A stretch of 64,000 nt of DNA from Streptomyces antioxidans (GCF_000968685.2 NZ_LAKD02000041.1:16389-80388), one strand, 5' to 3'; numbered from the stretch's first letter, positions 15,448 to 24,920 are shown. Notes: generated by a model not told the origin, from the letters alone. Program-made: numbers and translations.

Positions 15448-16476
15448 TCAGCCGAAGAAGACCTCGGCCTCGGCGTAGAGCGAGGGATCGACCGTCTTGA
15501 GCCGTGCGGTCGCCTCGGCAAGCGGTACCCGGACGATGTCGGTGCCGCGCAGCGCGACCATCTTTCCGAAGTCCTCGTCCCGGACCGCGTCGATGGCGTG
15601 CAGCCCGAAGCGGGTGGCCAGCCAGCGGTCGAAGGCGCTGGGCGTGCCCCCGCGCTGGACATGGCCGAGGACGGTGGTGCGGGCCTCCTTGCCGGTGCGC
15701 TTCTCGATCTCCTTGGCCAGCCACTCGCCGACCCCGGAGAGCCGGACATGGCCGAAGGAGTCCAGCGTGTCGTCCTTGAGGACCGCGTCGCCGTCCCTGG
15801 GCATCGCCCCCTCGGCGATGACCACGATCGGGGCGTAGCGGATCTTGAAGCGGGATTCGACCCAGCCGCAGACCTGGTCCACGTCGAAGCGCTGTTCCGG
15901 CAGGAGGATGACATTGGCGCCGCCGGCCAGCCCCGAGTGCAGGGCGATCCATCCGGCGTGCCGGCCCATCACCTCGACGACGAGCACGCGCATATGCGAT
16001 TCGGCGGTGGTGTGGAGCCGGTCGATGGCCTCGGTGGCGATGTTGACGGCGGTGTCGAAGCCGAAGGTGTAGTCGGTGGCTGACAGGTCGTTGTCGATGG
16101 TCTTGGGGACGCCGACACAGTGGAGGCCGTAGTCGCCGGAGAGCCGCGCGGCGACGCCGAGGGTGTCCTCGCCGCCGATCGCGATCAGCGCGTCGACCTC
16201 CTGTTTGACCAGGGTCTCCTTGACCCGGCGGATGCCGTCCTCGCTCTTGAGGGGGTTGGTGCGGGAGGAGCCGAGGATGGTGCCGCCGCGTGGCAGGATG
16301 CCGCGCACCGCGCGGATGTCGAGGGGAACGGTGTCGTTCTCGAGAGGGCCGCGCCAGCCGTCCCGGAAGCCGATGAAGTCATAGCCGTATTCCTGTACGC
16401 CCTTGCGCACGACGGCGCGGATGACCGCGTTGAGTCCGGGGCAGTCACCGCCGCCGGTCAGCACTCCGACCCGCAT
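15448..16476 (-). CDS. pfkA: 6-phosphofructokinase (group III)
   Basis: A 342-aa phosphofructokinase phosphorylating fructose 6-phosphate in glycolysis. Motifs: GGGDCPGLNAVIR at the N-terminus, GGEDTLGVA, PKTIDNDL with the catalytic Asp, EVMGRHAGWIAL, and VLGHVQRGG. GGED and PKTIDND, instead of GGDG and PGTIDND, place it in the actinobacterial group that includes both ATP- and pyrophosphate-using enzymes, so the phosphoryl donor cannot be settled from sequence alone. Streptomyces genomes carry several paralogues. It marks the right flank of the peptide island. Confidence 0.93.
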   Translation of the reverse strand: MRVGVLTGGGDCPGLNAVIRAVVRKGVQEYGYDFIGFRDGWRGPLENDTVPLDIRAVRGILPRGGTILGSSRTNPLKSEDGIRRVKETLVKQEVDALIAIGGEDTLGVAARLSGDYGLHCVGVPKTIDNDLSATDYTFGFDTAVNIATEAIDRLHTTAESHMRVLVVEVMGRHAGWIALHSGLAGGANVILLPEQRFDVDQVCGWVESRFKIRYAPIVVIAEGAMPRDGDAVLKDDTLDSFGHVRLSGVGEWLAKEIEKRTGKEARTTVLGHVQRGGTPSAFDRWLATRFGLHAIDAVRDEDFGKMVALRGTDIVRVPLAEATARLKTVDPSLYAEAEVFFG

Positions 16477-16658
16477 CGTTTCTTCCCTTCTCCCGTGGAA
16501 TCCCGTGATTGGGCCCGGTACGGAGAGCCACGCTAACGGTGATCCAGGTCACACGGGATGGGGCGTCGGACGATTCCCGTGTGAACGAAGGGAGTTGGTT
16601 TTGAACTTCACCCGTACGAGGGAGGTGACGCGATGTCACCGCCCCCGGCCGGACGGTG

Positions 16659-17339
16659 TCAGCCGTCGTCCAGGCCTCGCTCGATGGCGTAGCGGACCAG
16701 CTCCACGCGATTGTGCAGCTGGAGCTTGCCGAGGGTGTTCTGGACGTGGTTCTGCACCGTGCGGTGCGAGATGACCAGCCGTTCGGCGATCTGCTTGTAC
16801 GAGAGCCCCTTGGCCACCAGCCGCAGCACCTCCGTCTCACGCTCGGTGAGCTGCGGGACGGCGGGCTGGTCGGCGGCGGCGGGGGCGGGCTCGCCCGCGA
16901 GCCGCCGGTACTCACCGAGCACCAGGCCCGCGAGGCCGGGGGTGAACACCGGGTCGCCGGCCGCCGTACGGCGCACCGCGTCCAGCAGTTCCACGGTGCT
17001 GGCCGACTTCAGCAGATAGCCGGTGGCCCCGGACTTGACCGCCTCCAGGACGTCCGCGTGCTCACCGCTCGCGGAGAGCACCAGCACCCGCAGCTCGGGG
17101 CGGTCGGCAAGGACCTCCTTGCACACCTCGACCCCCGGCAGCCCGGGCAGGTTGAGGTCGAGCACCAGGACGTCGGGCCCGGTGGCCTTGGCCCGGCGGA
17201 CCGCCTGTGGTCCGTCCCCGGCCGTGGCCACCACGTCCAGCCCGGCCTCTGACAGGTCCCGGGCCACCGCGTCGCGCCACATCGGATGGTCGTCGACCAC
17301 CATCACCGTCACCGGGCGGCCGTCGTGCTGAGCGGTCAT
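16659..17339 (-). CDS. macR: MacR-like LuxR-family response regulator
   Basis: A 226-aa NarL/FixJ response regulator. The receiver has the acidic pair in VVDDHP, phospho-acceptor Asp in VLDLNLPG and Lys in YLLKSAS; a LuxR-type helix-turn-helix fills the C-terminus (LTERETEVLRLVAKGLSYKQIA). The ATG overlaps the stop of the kinase gene (ATGA), so the pair is co-translated. Position next to pfkA and plsC matches, from memory, SCO2120 (MacR), which with MacS affects morphology and actinorhodin in S. coelicolor. Confidence 0.85.
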   Translation of the reverse strand: MTAQHDGRPVTVMVVDDHPMWRDAVARDLSEAGLDVVATAGDGPQAVRRAKATGPDVLVLDLNLPGLPGVEVCKEVLADRPELRVLVLSASGEHADVLEAVKSGATGYLLKSASTVELLDAVRRTAAGDPVFTPGLAGLVLGEYRRLAGEPAPAAADQPAVPQLTERETEVLRLVAKGLSYKQIAERLVISHRTVQNHVQNTLGKLQLHNRVELVRYAIERGLDDG

Positions 17340-18652
17340 CGCGCCGCTTCCCCCTTCCGTATCGCCTTCTTCGCCGACGCCTTCGGAACCGTCAACTCCA
17401 CTTCGGTGCCCTGCCCCGGCGCCGAGATCCACTCGGCGGTGCCCCCGAGGTCGCGCAGCCGTCCCCGGATCGACAGGGCCACCCCCAGGCGGCCCTCCGC
17501 CTCCGCGTCCGCCAGCCGCCCCTCGGGGATGCCGGGGCCGTCGTCCCGTACGGTCACCATCACCGCGTCCGGCTCGTCCTCCAGCAGGATCCAGGCGTGG
17601 GCGTCCTCCCCGGCGTGGACCCGTACGTTGTCCAGGGCGGCGCCGACCGCGGCGGCCAACTCCGCGGCCACGCCCGCCGGGAGGAGCACCGGGGCGCCCG
17701 GCTCGGAGAAGGTGACCCGGGAGCCCGCGTGCGGGGCCAGCAGGGCCCGCAGATCGCAGGGGCCGCCGTCGGAGCGCTCCCCGGGCGCACAGGGCGGGAC
17801 CGGTGGGCCGTCAGCGCCCGCCAGAGCGTCCGGGAGGGCGTCCGGGCCGACGGTGGTCTCCGTCCCGTCCCCCGTGCGCGGCCGGGACACCAGACCGGTG
17901 GAGACCAGGGTGCGCAGCGCGATCTCCTGCTCCCCCGCCATCCGGCCGAGTTCGGCCGCCTCGCCGCCGATCGCGGCACCGCGCCGCTGCACCATGGCGA
18001 GCACCTGGAGGACGCTGTCGTGGATGTCGCGGGCCAGCCGCTCCCGCTCCCGGGTGGCCGCCTCGATGCGCAGCGCGCGGGCGAGGGTGCGCTCACTGGC
18101 GCGGGCCACCTCGATCACATAGCCGATGCCCACGCTCGCCACCCACACCAGCGCCAGCATGTGGATGGTGTCCTGGGCGAACGCGCCGCGCTCGATCACA
18201 TTGGCGGCGCAGACCACGGTGGCGGCCGAGGCGCCCCAGCGCCAGCCGCCCTTGATGGCGAAGCCGAGGACCGCGCCCATCGTCCATATGGAGGGCAGCG
18301 TGGGCGTGCCCTCGGCGATCCGGTCGTGGCTGTCCACGAGCGGGGTGAGCAGAATGCCGGTCACCGCGATGCCGAGGTCGCCGACGAGGAACCGCCGGGT
18401 GCAGTGCTCGGCCGAGGCGACCATCCGGAAGGTGAGCGCCGTCCACAGCGTCAGCACCGCCATATAGACGACGGCGCCGACCGGATGATCGTAGTCGTCG
18501 AAGGAGAGGACGCACAGGCCGAGCGCGTAGAGCAGGGTGAGCACCCGGTAGGCGGTCAGCGCCTGCCACAGCGGCTGCTCGACGGACATCCGCACCACGC
18601 GCTCGCCCCCGGTGCGCTCCCGTCCGGGCCGCTCCCTGGACCGCTCGGTCAA
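17336..18652 (-). CDS. macS: MacS-like sensor histidine kinase
   Basis: An up to 438-aa kinase with six predicted membrane helices, a HisKA_3 dimerisation helix with phospho-His in LARDIHDSVLQ, and an HATPase_c domain (DNVRVHAG N-box, DDGPGIPEG). An Arg/Gly-rich loop of about 40 residues lies between the two catalytic parts. Start is uncertain: TTG 18652 has GGGGGA only 2 bases away, and ATG 18589 (MSVEQPLW) lies just before the first helix and agrees better with the family. It is the first gene of the macSR operon. Confidence 0.85.
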   Translation of the reverse strand: MTERSRERPGRERTGGERVVRMSVEQPLWQALTAYRVLTLLYALGLCVLSFDDYDHPVGAVVYMAVLTLWTALTFRMVASAEHCTRRFLVGDLGIAVTGILLTPLVDSHDRIAEGTPTLPSIWTMGAVLGFAIKGGWRWGASAATVVCAANVIERGAFAQDTIHMLALVWVASVGIGYVIEVARASERTLARALRIEAATRERERLARDIHDSVLQVLAMVQRRGAAIGGEAAELGRMAGEQEIALRTLVSTGLVSRPRTGDGTETTVGPDALPDALAGADGPPVPPCAPGERSDGGPCDLRALLAPHAGSRVTFSEPGAPVLLPAGVAAELAAAVGAALDNVRVHAGEDAHAWILLEDEPDAVMVTVRDDGPGIPEGRLADAEAEGRLGVALSIRGRLRDLGGTAEWISAPGQGTEVELTVPKASAKKAIRKGEAAR

Positions 18653-18679
18653 CGTCCCCCACCCCCGGTGCCGGCGCGG

Positions 18680-19495
18680 CTAGGCGCCGGACTTGTGTTT
18701 GTCCTTACCCTTCGCGGCCTTCTCCTTCGCGGCCCTGTCCTTCTCGGCCTTCTCCCTTTCGGCCTTCTCCTTCTCCGCCTGCTTCTTCTCGGCCTGCTTA
18801 CGGGCCGCCTCCGCGTCCGCGATCTGCCGCTTGGCGGCGGTGGCGTAGACGTCCACGTACTCCTGGCCGGAGAGCTTCATGATCTCGTACATGACCTCGT
18901 CGGTCACCGAGCGCAGGATGAAGCGGTCGCCGTCCATGCCGTGGTAGCGGCTGAAGTCCAGCGGCTTGCCGATCCGGATGCCGGGCCGCATCAGCTTCGG
19001 CATGACCTTGCCGGGGGGCTGGATCTTCTCGGTGTCGATCATCGCCACGGGGATCACCGGGGCGCCGGTCGCCAGCGCGACCCGTGCCAGACCACCCGGC
19101 TTGCCCCGGTACAGCCGCCCGTCGGGCGAACGGGTGCCCTCGGGGTAGATGCCGAAGAGCTCACCGCGCCTGACCACCTCGATGCCCGCCTTGATGGCGG
19201 CCTCTCCGGCGCCGCGCGAACCCGAGCGGTCCACCGGCAGCTGCCCGACGCCCTTGAAGAAGGCCGCCGTGAGCCGCCCCTTGACCCCGGGGGTGGTGAA
19301 GTACTCCTGCTTGGCGATGAAGGTGACCTTGCGGTCGAGCACCGCTGGCAGGAAGAAGGAGTCGGAGAAGGAGAGGTGGTTGCTCGCGAGGATGGCCGGA
19401 CCCTCGGCGGGAATGTGCTCCAACCCCTCCACCCAGGGCCGGAAGGTGAGCTTCAAGGCGCCACCCACCGACAGCTTCATTGCGCTGTAGAACAA
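18680..19495 (-). CDS. plsC: 1-acylglycerol-3-phosphate acyltransferase (PlsC family)
   Basis: A 271-aa membrane-associated acyltransferase of phospholipid synthesis. The catalytic HX4D box is NHLSFSD at about residues 39-45, and the phosphate-binding EGTRSPDGRLYRGKPG block follows near 140. The last about 45 residues are a Lys/Glu/Ala-rich low-complexity helix (repeats of KAEKEKAE type) ending KHKSGA, probably electrostatic membrane contact. The tail differs from short PlsC proteins but is frequent in streptomycetes. It is divergent from the hydrolase at 19603. Confidence 0.87.
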   Translation of the reverse strand: MFYSAMKLSVGGALKLTFRPWVEGLEHIPAEGPAILASNHLSFSDSFFLPAVLDRKVTFIAKQEYFTTPGVKGRLTAAFFKGVGQLPVDRSGSRGAGEAAIKAGIEVVRRGELFGIYPEGTRSPDGRLYRGKPGGLARVALATGAPVIPVAMIDTEKIQPPGKVMPKLMRPGIRIGKPLDFSRYHGMDGDRFILRSVTDEVMYEIMKLSGQEYVDVYATAAKRQIADAEAARKQAEKKQAEKEKAEREKAEKDRAAKEKAAKGKDKHKSGA

Positions 19496-19602
19496 CCGGG
19501 ACCTCCTGTATCCGACGAGGAGACCTTAACCTGCCTACCCCGTATGCGGCGCGCCGCGTACGCTGAGGACGTCGAGCCCACTTCCCCAGCGAACGGAGAT
19601 CC

Positions 19603-20424
19603 GTGGTGCCGCTCCTGCCCGGAGCCGAGCCGTTCCGCCACGACGGCGGAGAGATCGGCGTCCTCGTCTGTCACGGATTCACCGGCTCCCCGCAGTCCGT
19701 GCGGCCGTGGGCCGACCATCTCGCGGCCCGTGGTCTGACCGTCTCACTGCCGCTGCTTCCCGGCCATGGCACCCGCTGGCAGGATCTCGCCGTCACCGGC
19801 TGGCAGGACTGGTACGCGGAGGTGGACCGCGAGCTGGCCAGGCTCTCCCGGGCCTGCGTGCGGGTCTTCGTCTGCGGTCTGTCCATGGGCGGGGCGCTCG
19901 CGCTGCGGCTGGCCGCCCAGCACGGCGCGGCGATCAGCGGGGTGGCCGTCGTGAATCCGGCCAACCGCATCCACGATCCGCTGGCCGTGGCCCTTCCGGT
20001 GCTGCGTCATCTGGTGCCGTCGGTGAAGGGCATCGTGAGCGACATCGCCAAGCCGGGGGCGCGGGAGTCGGGTTACGAGCGGATGCCGCTGCACGCCGTG
20101 CACTCGATGCGCCGCTTCTACCGGGTGGTGGACGCCGAACTGCCGCAGGTGACCCAGCCGCTGCTGGTGATGCACAGCCCCCGGGACCATGTGGTGCCGC
20201 CGGCCGACTCCGAGCGCGTCCTGAGCCAGGTGTCCTCGCGGGACGTCACCGAGCGGCTGCTGGAGCGCAGCTACCACGTGGCGACGCTGGACCACGACGC
20301 CGAGTTCATCTTCGAGGAGACGGACACGTTCATCACCCGGCTGACGGCGGGTATGGGTGAGGACACCGCCCGGACCGGCCCCGGGAAGGGCAGCGGAAAG
20401 GAGGGGGCGGCGGCCAGTGGCTGA
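19603..20424 (+). CDS. Alpha/beta hydrolase, carboxylesterase/monoacylglycerol lipase type
   Basis: A 273-aa alpha/beta hydrolase. Oxyanion region HGFTGSPQS is near residue 26; nucleophile elbow GLSMGGAL has Ser at about 101; the acid is in HSPRDHVVPP and the catalytic His in DHDAEFIFEE or the preceding SYHVATLDHD. The arrangement matches Est30-type carboxylesterases. Start GTG 19603 (or GTG 19606) follows ACGGAG. Divergent from plsC, suggesting a lipid role, but substrate is not known. Confidence 0.83.
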   Translation: MVPLLPGAEPFRHDGGEIGVLVCHGFTGSPQSVRPWADHLAARGLTVSLPLLPGHGTRWQDLAVTGWQDWYAEVDRELARLSRACVRVFVCGLSMGGALALRLAAQHGAAISGVAVVNPANRIHDPLAVALPVLRHLVPSVKGIVSDIAKPGARESGYERMPLHAVHSMRRFYRVVDAELPQVTQPLLVMHSPRDHVVPPADSERVLSQVSSRDVTERLLERSYHVATLDHDAEFIFEETDTFITRLTAGMGEDTARTGPGKGSGKEGAAASG

Positions 20425-21037
20425 GCGTGACTCGAATGAGAACGAGGCGGATGCGCGGCGGGACGACGACGCCGCCTTCGCCGCGATCGTCGCCGCGTAC
20501 GGGGAGGAGCCGTCGGACCCGCCGGGCGCCGAGCGATGGCCGGCCGCCGAGAACCTCGACGGGGAGCGGGATGGCCGGTCCCCGGAGACGGATGACGACA
20601 CCGACACCCACGCCGAGACCGAGACCGAGGCCGATGGGTCCGGTGACGGGGAGGCGGCCACGGGCGGGCTGACCAAGCCCGACAAGGCCGAGCGGCCGGG
20701 CGGCTTCATCGTCTACGCCCCGGGGGTCGGCCCCCGGGACTGGGAGCCCGACGAGCCGTCCGACGACGACTTCGACGAGACCGACGAGGGCCATTTCGTC
20801 CCGCCCGAGCCACCGCCGCTGCCCGAGTCCGACACCACGTCCCGGTTCGCCTGGCTCGGTGTGCTGGGCGGGCCGCTGCTGCTGCTCGGAGTGGTGCTGT
20901 TCCAGGTGGAGATGGTCTGGTGGATCGCCACGCTGGGCGTCGGCGGCTTCCTCGGCGGCTTCGTCACCTTGGTACTGCGGATGAAGGACGACGACGAGGA
21001 CGAGGACGACGACCCGGGGCGCGGCGCCGTCGTCTGA
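20417..21037 (+). CDS. Acidic protein with C-terminal double membrane helix
   Basis: About 206 aa starting at GTG 20417, overlapping the hydrolase stop by 8 bases and preceded by GGAAAGGAGGGGG. Residues 1-140 are low complexity and strongly acidic (Asp/Glu/Pro/Thr). Two membrane helices follow near 145-190 (LGGPLLLLGVVLF and VGGFLGGFVTLVL), then a cytoplasmic DDDEDEDDD tail. No catalytic motif. Probably co-expressed with the hydrolase; function unknown. Confidence 0.75.
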   Translation: MAERDSNENEADARRDDDAAFAAIVAAYGEEPSDPPGAERWPAAENLDGERDGRSPETDDDTDTHAETETEADGSGDGEAATGGLTKPDKAERPGGFIVYAPGVGPRDWEPDEPSDDDFDETDEGHFVPPEPPPLPESDTTSRFAWLGVLGGPLLLLGVVLFQVEMVWWIATLGVGGFLGGFVTLVLRMKDDDEDEDDDPGRGAVV

Positions 21038-21059
21038 GCCCGGCACTCCGGAGCCGGGC
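21038..21059. terminator. Candidate terminator between convergent genes
   Basis: GCCCGGC and GCCGGGC pair across an 8-base loop immediately after the TGA of the acidic membrane protein gene and 30 bases before the stop of the convergent EEP gene. Confidence 0.5.
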
Positions 21060-21087
21060 CCGCCCCGGCTCCGCCCCCTCCGTCCGC

Positions 21088-21885
21088 TCAGACCGCAAAG
21101 ACCCTGGGCAGCCTGAGCGCGGCCAGCACCGGGAGGTGGTCCGTGGCCGCGCGGAGGTCCGCGTCGGTGATGCCCGGCAGCCCGGCCGGGACCCCACAGC
21201 CGATGATCTCGATGCCCTCCGAGGCGAAGACCCCGTCGATGCGCCGACGCGGGTTCTCGGGGGAGAAGGTGGCCTCGTTGCCCCAGGGCTCGGTGGTCCA
21301 GCCGTCCCGCAGCTTCCGCGCGATCCGGCGGAAGGCGCGGCCGTCCGGCCGGTCGTTGATGTCACCGGCGGCGATGGCGTACGGGACGTCCAGCGCGGTC
21401 AGGTGGTCGAGCAGCATCCCGGCCTGTTCGTAGCGCTCGGCCTCGGCGAGGCTCAGATGGCAGCTGACCACGCCGAGCCGGACGCCGTTGCCACTGCCCG
21501 GACCGCCGGTGTCGCGGTGGCCGCCGCCGAAGCGCAGCACGGCGGTGGCGAAGCCGCGCTGGTGCAGCCCGGGGACGCGGGGCAGCAGGGTGTCCTCGGC
21601 GCGCTCCACATGGGCGCGCAGCGAGGTGAGGATCATCGGGCCCGCGGCGGTGGCCCCGCCCGTGGTGTAGACGAGTCCGGTCTCCCGGGCCAGCCAGGCG
21701 GCGGCCTTGCGCCAGCGGAAGAAGCGCGGCGCCTCCTGGACGCAGACGACATCGGGGGCGCAGGCCCGGATCACCCGGGCCAGCGCCTCGCGGTCGTCCC
21801 GCATCGAGCGGATGTTGTAGCTGAGCACCCGCACCACCGCGCCGTCCGGGCCGGTGGTGGATCCGGGCAGGTCCGCGAGCGGCAC
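21088..21885 (-). CDS. Endonuclease/exonuclease/phosphatase-fold protein
   Basis: About 265 aa with the EEP fold: LSYNIRS early (Asn metal site), QEAPRFF (Glu), a central SCHLSL, AGDINDRPDG (Asp and Asn) and the terminal TDHLPVLA catalytic Asp-His. It has no signal peptide or membrane helix, so it is cytoplasmic or uses an alternative start. GTG 21885 is 16 bases after the glkA stop with a close GGGGGA; a later GTG at the VVRVLSYN segment is possible. Related actinobacterial proteins are annotated as endonuclease/phosphatase with no defined substrate. Confidence 0.8.
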   Translation of the reverse strand: MPLADLPGSTTGPDGAVVRVLSYNIRSMRDDREALARVIRACAPDVVCVQEAPRFFRWRKAAAWLARETGLVYTTGGATAAGPMILTSLRAHVERAEDTLLPRVPGLHQRGFATAVLRFGGGHRDTGGPGSGNGVRLGVVSCHLSLAEAERYEQAGMLLDHLTALDVPYAIAAGDINDRPDGRAFRRIARKLRDGWTTEPWGNEATFSPENPRRRIDGVFASEGIEIIGCGVPAGLPGITDADLRAATDHLPVLAALRLPRVFAV

Positions 21886-21901
21886 TCTCCCCCCTCGCGG
21901 C

Positions 21902-22843
21902 TCAGCCCTGGCGGGCCAGGTCGGCGGCGCCGACGAGCCCGGCCTTGCCGCCGAGCTGGGCGGCGAGCACCTGGGCGTGCGGACGCCACTGATTGCCCAC
22001 CAGCCAGCGCCGGAAGGACTTGCGGATCGGCTCCAGGACGAGATCGCCCTCGTCGGAGACCCCGCCGCCGACGATGAACGCCGAGGGGTCGAAGAGCGAG
22101 GCGAGGTCGGCGAGCCCGGCCCCGGCCCAGCGGGCCAGCTCACGGAAGGAGTCGATGGCGACGGGGTCGCCCTGGCGGGCGGCGTCGCTGATGTGCTTGC
22201 CCTCGATGCCCTCGGCGGTGCCGTCGCCGAGGCCGAGCAGGACCGTGGCGTTCTCCGGGGTGGCGGCGGCGCGCTGCTGGGCGTAGCGGACCAGGGCGCG
22301 GCCGGAGGCGTACTGCTCCCAGCAGCCCTGGCTGCCGCAGCCGCACAGCAGTCCGTCCGGGACCACCCTTATGTGGCCGAACTCGGCCGCGACGCCGAAC
22401 CGGCCGCGGTGCAGCTTGCCGCCGATGATGATGCCGCCGCCGAGGCCGGTGCCGAGCGTGATGCAGACGACATCGTCATGGCCGACTCCGGCGCCGAAGC
22501 GGTACTCGCCCCAGGCCGCCGCGTTGGCGTCGTTCTCCACCACGACGGGCAGGCCGACGCGCTGCTCGACCTTGTCCTTAAGCGCCTCGTGCCGCCAGTT
22601 GATGTTGGGCGCGAAGAGCACGGTGGCGCGCTTGTCGTCCACATAACCGGCCGCGCCGATGCCGACGGCCTCGATGTCATGACCCTCGCTGACGATGCGC
22701 ACCGCGTCCGCGATGGCGTCGACGACTCCCTCGGGAGTCTGCGGGGTCGAAACCTGGCTCGTCTCGAGAATCGAGCCCTCTTCGTCGACCACGCCGGCCG
22801 CGATCTTCGTGCCGCCGATGTCGACGCCGATGGTGAGTCCCAT
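21902..22843 (-). CDS. glkA: ROK-family glucokinase
   Basis: A 313-aa ATP-dependent glucokinase. N-terminal phosphate loop VDIGGTKIAAG, catalytic Asp in VENDANAAAWGE, LGTGLGGGII, EFGHIRV and the ROK zinc motif CGCGSQGCWEQ are all present; no N-terminal DNA-binding domain, so it is an enzyme, not a ROK repressor. In S. coelicolor glkA also mediates glucose repression. The upstream neighbour resembles SCO2127, reported to stimulate glucose kinase. Confidence 0.95.
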   Translation of the reverse strand: MGLTIGVDIGGTKIAAGVVDEEGSILETSQVSTPQTPEGVVDAIADAVRIVSEGHDIEAVGIGAAGYVDDKRATVLFAPNINWRHEALKDKVEQRVGLPVVVENDANAAAWGEYRFGAGVGHDDVVCITLGTGLGGGIIIGGKLHRGRFGVAAEFGHIRVVPDGLLCGCGSQGCWEQYASGRALVRYAQQRAAATPENATVLLGLGDGTAEGIEGKHISDAARQGDPVAIDSFRELARWAGAGLADLASLFDPSAFIVGGGVSDEGDLVLEPIRKSFRRWLVGNQWRPHAQVLAAQLGGKAGLVGAADLARQG

Positions 22844-22900
22844 GAGTCCCTCAGTTATTTGGTCGAACCCCGCCGACGCTAACGGTACCGGAGGTGGCGC

Positions 22901-23368
22901 TCAGTCGAGGTCGATGTGTTCACTACTCGAACTCTCGGATTCTCCGCCGCCGCCCTTGGAGTCGCCCTCGGCGCCCTGGGTCCAGCGTCGCTCCTGGCCG
23001 GTCACGGCGGCACGGTAGGCGGCGAGCAGCTCGGATCCGGCGCTGGCGAGGTGTTCGAAAACCTCTGGGTTGCGCTCTATGACCGGTTCTACGTTGGCTT
23101 TCGCCTGTGCAATCAATTGTTGTACGGCCCCTTGAACCGCCGCTCCGGCGATCGGCGCCTGGGCGACCTTCTCGGCGAGCGCGTCGGCCAGCTTGAGGAA
23201 CTCCTCGGCCACGCTCCCGGGCTCCTCGGTGGTCTGCCGGGCCCGCTGCCTGGCCCGCTCGGCGGCCAGGTCCTCCTCACAGGCCCGCTCCCAGGCGTCG
23301 GGGTCGATCTCGGTGACCGGCACATCGGTGACCGGGGGCTCCGGGGGGCGCTCGGTGGCATCGCTCAT
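22901..23368 (-). CDS. DUF5304-type protein, probable SCO2127 homologue
   Basis: A 155-aa protein starting at ATG 23368 with AGGAG 7 bases upstream. It has an acidic Pro-rich N-terminus, a helical middle (residues about 45-120, EFLKLADALAEKVAQ onward) and a Gly/Ser/Glu tail ending HIDLD. It lies directly upstream of glkA in the same direction, the position of S. coelicolor SCO2127, whose product enhances glucokinase activity. Identification is by position and memory, not alignment. No catalytic motif. Confidence 0.65.
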   Translation of the reverse strand: MSDATERPPEPPVTDVPVTEIDPDAWERACEEDLAAERARQRARQTTEEPGSVAEEFLKLADALAEKVAQAPIAGAAVQGAVQQLIAQAKANVEPVIERNPEVFEHLASAGSELLAAYRAAVTGQERRWTQGAEGDSKGGGGESESSSSEHIDLD

Positions 23369-23558
23369 GGCGAACTCCTGCGGCGGGGATGCTGGCTGCC
23401 CGGTGACGTTCATCCGGGCTTGTGACCGACGTTACCCGAAGGAGGGGGGCGGGGTCAGAGCCGGAGACCGGCCGTCCTGGACGCGGGCGTCGGGGCCGGG
23501 TACCGATCTTCGTGGACGCGGGCGTCGCGGCCGGATACCGATCGTCGCGCGCACGGCG

Positions 23559-24920
23559 TCAGAGCCGCTTCGGCCACAGGTCCGGGTCGGGGGTGAAGCG
23601 CACCTGGAGCCATCCGTCGCGCAGCCCGGCGCCGGAGACCGTGCAGCGGCGCAGCGCGGACGGCAGCGGCAGCACCCGGTGGAACGGCGCGACGGTGACG
23701 ATCAGTTCGTCGCCCCGGCGCACCAGGGAGAGCCCGTCGCGGTCAGCGCCGGGCAGCGGCAGCCGCCACAGCAGCACCCCGTCCTCGGCCAGCCGGTCCT
23801 CGACGGTCCAGGGGTCGGGGACGGGCCGGTCCGGCCGCGCCCCAGGGGGCCCTACGGTCCCGGCGAGGTCGGCGAGGTCGGCGGGCCCGGCCGGGGCGCG
23901 CCGGGCGGCGTCGCCGAGGCGCCGCTCGGTGGGGCGGCGCGGCTCGGCGGAGTGCGGCTGGCCGGAGTCGGGGTCCGGCTCGGCGGGCCGCGGGTCGCCG
24001 AGGCCATGCGGATCGCGGCCCAGATGCGGCAGCTCACGCACCGGAACGGCGGGGGCCCACTGCTCGTACAGCTCCTTGAGCGCGTCCTGCTGCTGGCCCG
24101 ACAGCGCGGCGAGCCACGGGTCGGAGCTCCCGGTCGGCAGCAGCCGGTTGGCGATCAACGCCTCCACCCGGCAGCCGTGCAGCGCGAGACCGACGCGGGC
24201 GGTGCGCAGCGCGCGGTCGGCGAGCGGTCCGGGCTCCACGACCAGCCGTACGGTGGTCGCCTCGGACTCGATGACTCCCTGGACGGCGGCCAGCTCCCGC
24301 TCCCAGCGCTCGGCCGTCTCGTACAGCTTCTGCGCGGGCATCGGGACCCCCGCCAGCTGGGCGAGCATCGGCCGCAGCGCACGGGCCGCCTGCCGCTCGG
24401 CGGGCAGCAGCCGCCGCAGATACCGCCGCAGCTGCTCGGGCAGCGCGAGCAGCGCGACGGTATCGGGCGCGGGGGGCATGTCGACGACGAGGACGTCCCA
24501 GCCGGTGCCGGGCGGGGCGGTCTGGGCGGCGCGCAGGGCACGCAGCAGCGCGATGGCCTCCACCCCGGGCAGGGCGGTCAGCTCCTCGCCGTCCAGCGGG
24601 GTGGCGCCGAGCAGGTCGAGCAGGCCGTGGCCGCGGTCCTGGAGGGCGGTCAGCTCACCGCGGAACCACTCGTCCGTGACGACCCGCGCGGCCCACAGCC
24701 CCGGCGCCAGCTCGGCGGGTACGGACCACGGCAGCCGGTCCGCCGGGCGCCCGGGCACGGACCGCGGCGCGCCGATGCCGAGCAGCGCCTCGGGGGTGCC
24801 GTCGGCGTCGGCGGTGAGCAGCAGCGTCCGCTGCCCCTCGCGGGCGGCGGCGAGGGCGGTCGCGGCGGCCACGGTGGTGCGGCCCGCGCCGCCGGTACCG
24901 GTGACGAGGACCGTACGCAT
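23559..24920 (-). CDS. ArsA/GET3-type ATPase
   Basis: A 453-aa P-loop ATPase: deviant Walker A GTGGAGRTT at residues 7-15, switch region VDMPPAPDT, and the ANRLLP adenine-loop. The final about 80 residues look like the beta-rich ArsA HSP20-like domain (LPLPGADRDGLSLVRRGDELIVTV). A Pro/Arg-rich linker of about 80 residues separates the parts. Only one ATPase domain, and no arsenite-binding Cys set, so arsenic transport is unlikely. Streptomycetes often have two such genes in tandem; only one is here. Confidence 0.83.
   Translation of the reverse strand: MRTVLVTGTGGAGRTTVAAATALAAAREGQRTLLLTADADGTPEALLGIGAPRSVPGRPADRLPWSVPAELAPGLWAARVVTDEWFRGELTALQDRGHGLLDLLGATPLDGEELTALPGVEAIALLRALRAAQTAPPGTGWDVLVVDMPPAPDTVALLALPEQLRRYLRRLLPAERQAARALRPMLAQLAGVPMPAQKLYETAERWERELAAVQGVIESEATTVRLVVEPGPLADRALRTARVGLALHGCRVEALIANRLLPTGSSDPWLAALSGQQQDALKELYEQWAPAVPVRELPHLGRDPHGLGDPRPAEPDPDSGQPHSAEPRRPTERRLGDAARRAPAGPADLADLAGTVGPPGARPDRPVPDPWTVEDRLAEDGVLLWRLPLPGADRDGLSLVRRGDELIVTVAPFHRVLPLPSALRRCTVSGAGLRDGWLQVRFTPDPDLWPKRL

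Noticed and set aside
17207..19738. 843-codon rightward ORF across the MacRS and PlsC genes
   Set aside because: It crosses three well-supported leftward genes and has only Arg/Gly/Pro/Ala-rich sequence; a shadow produced by third-codon GC bias.
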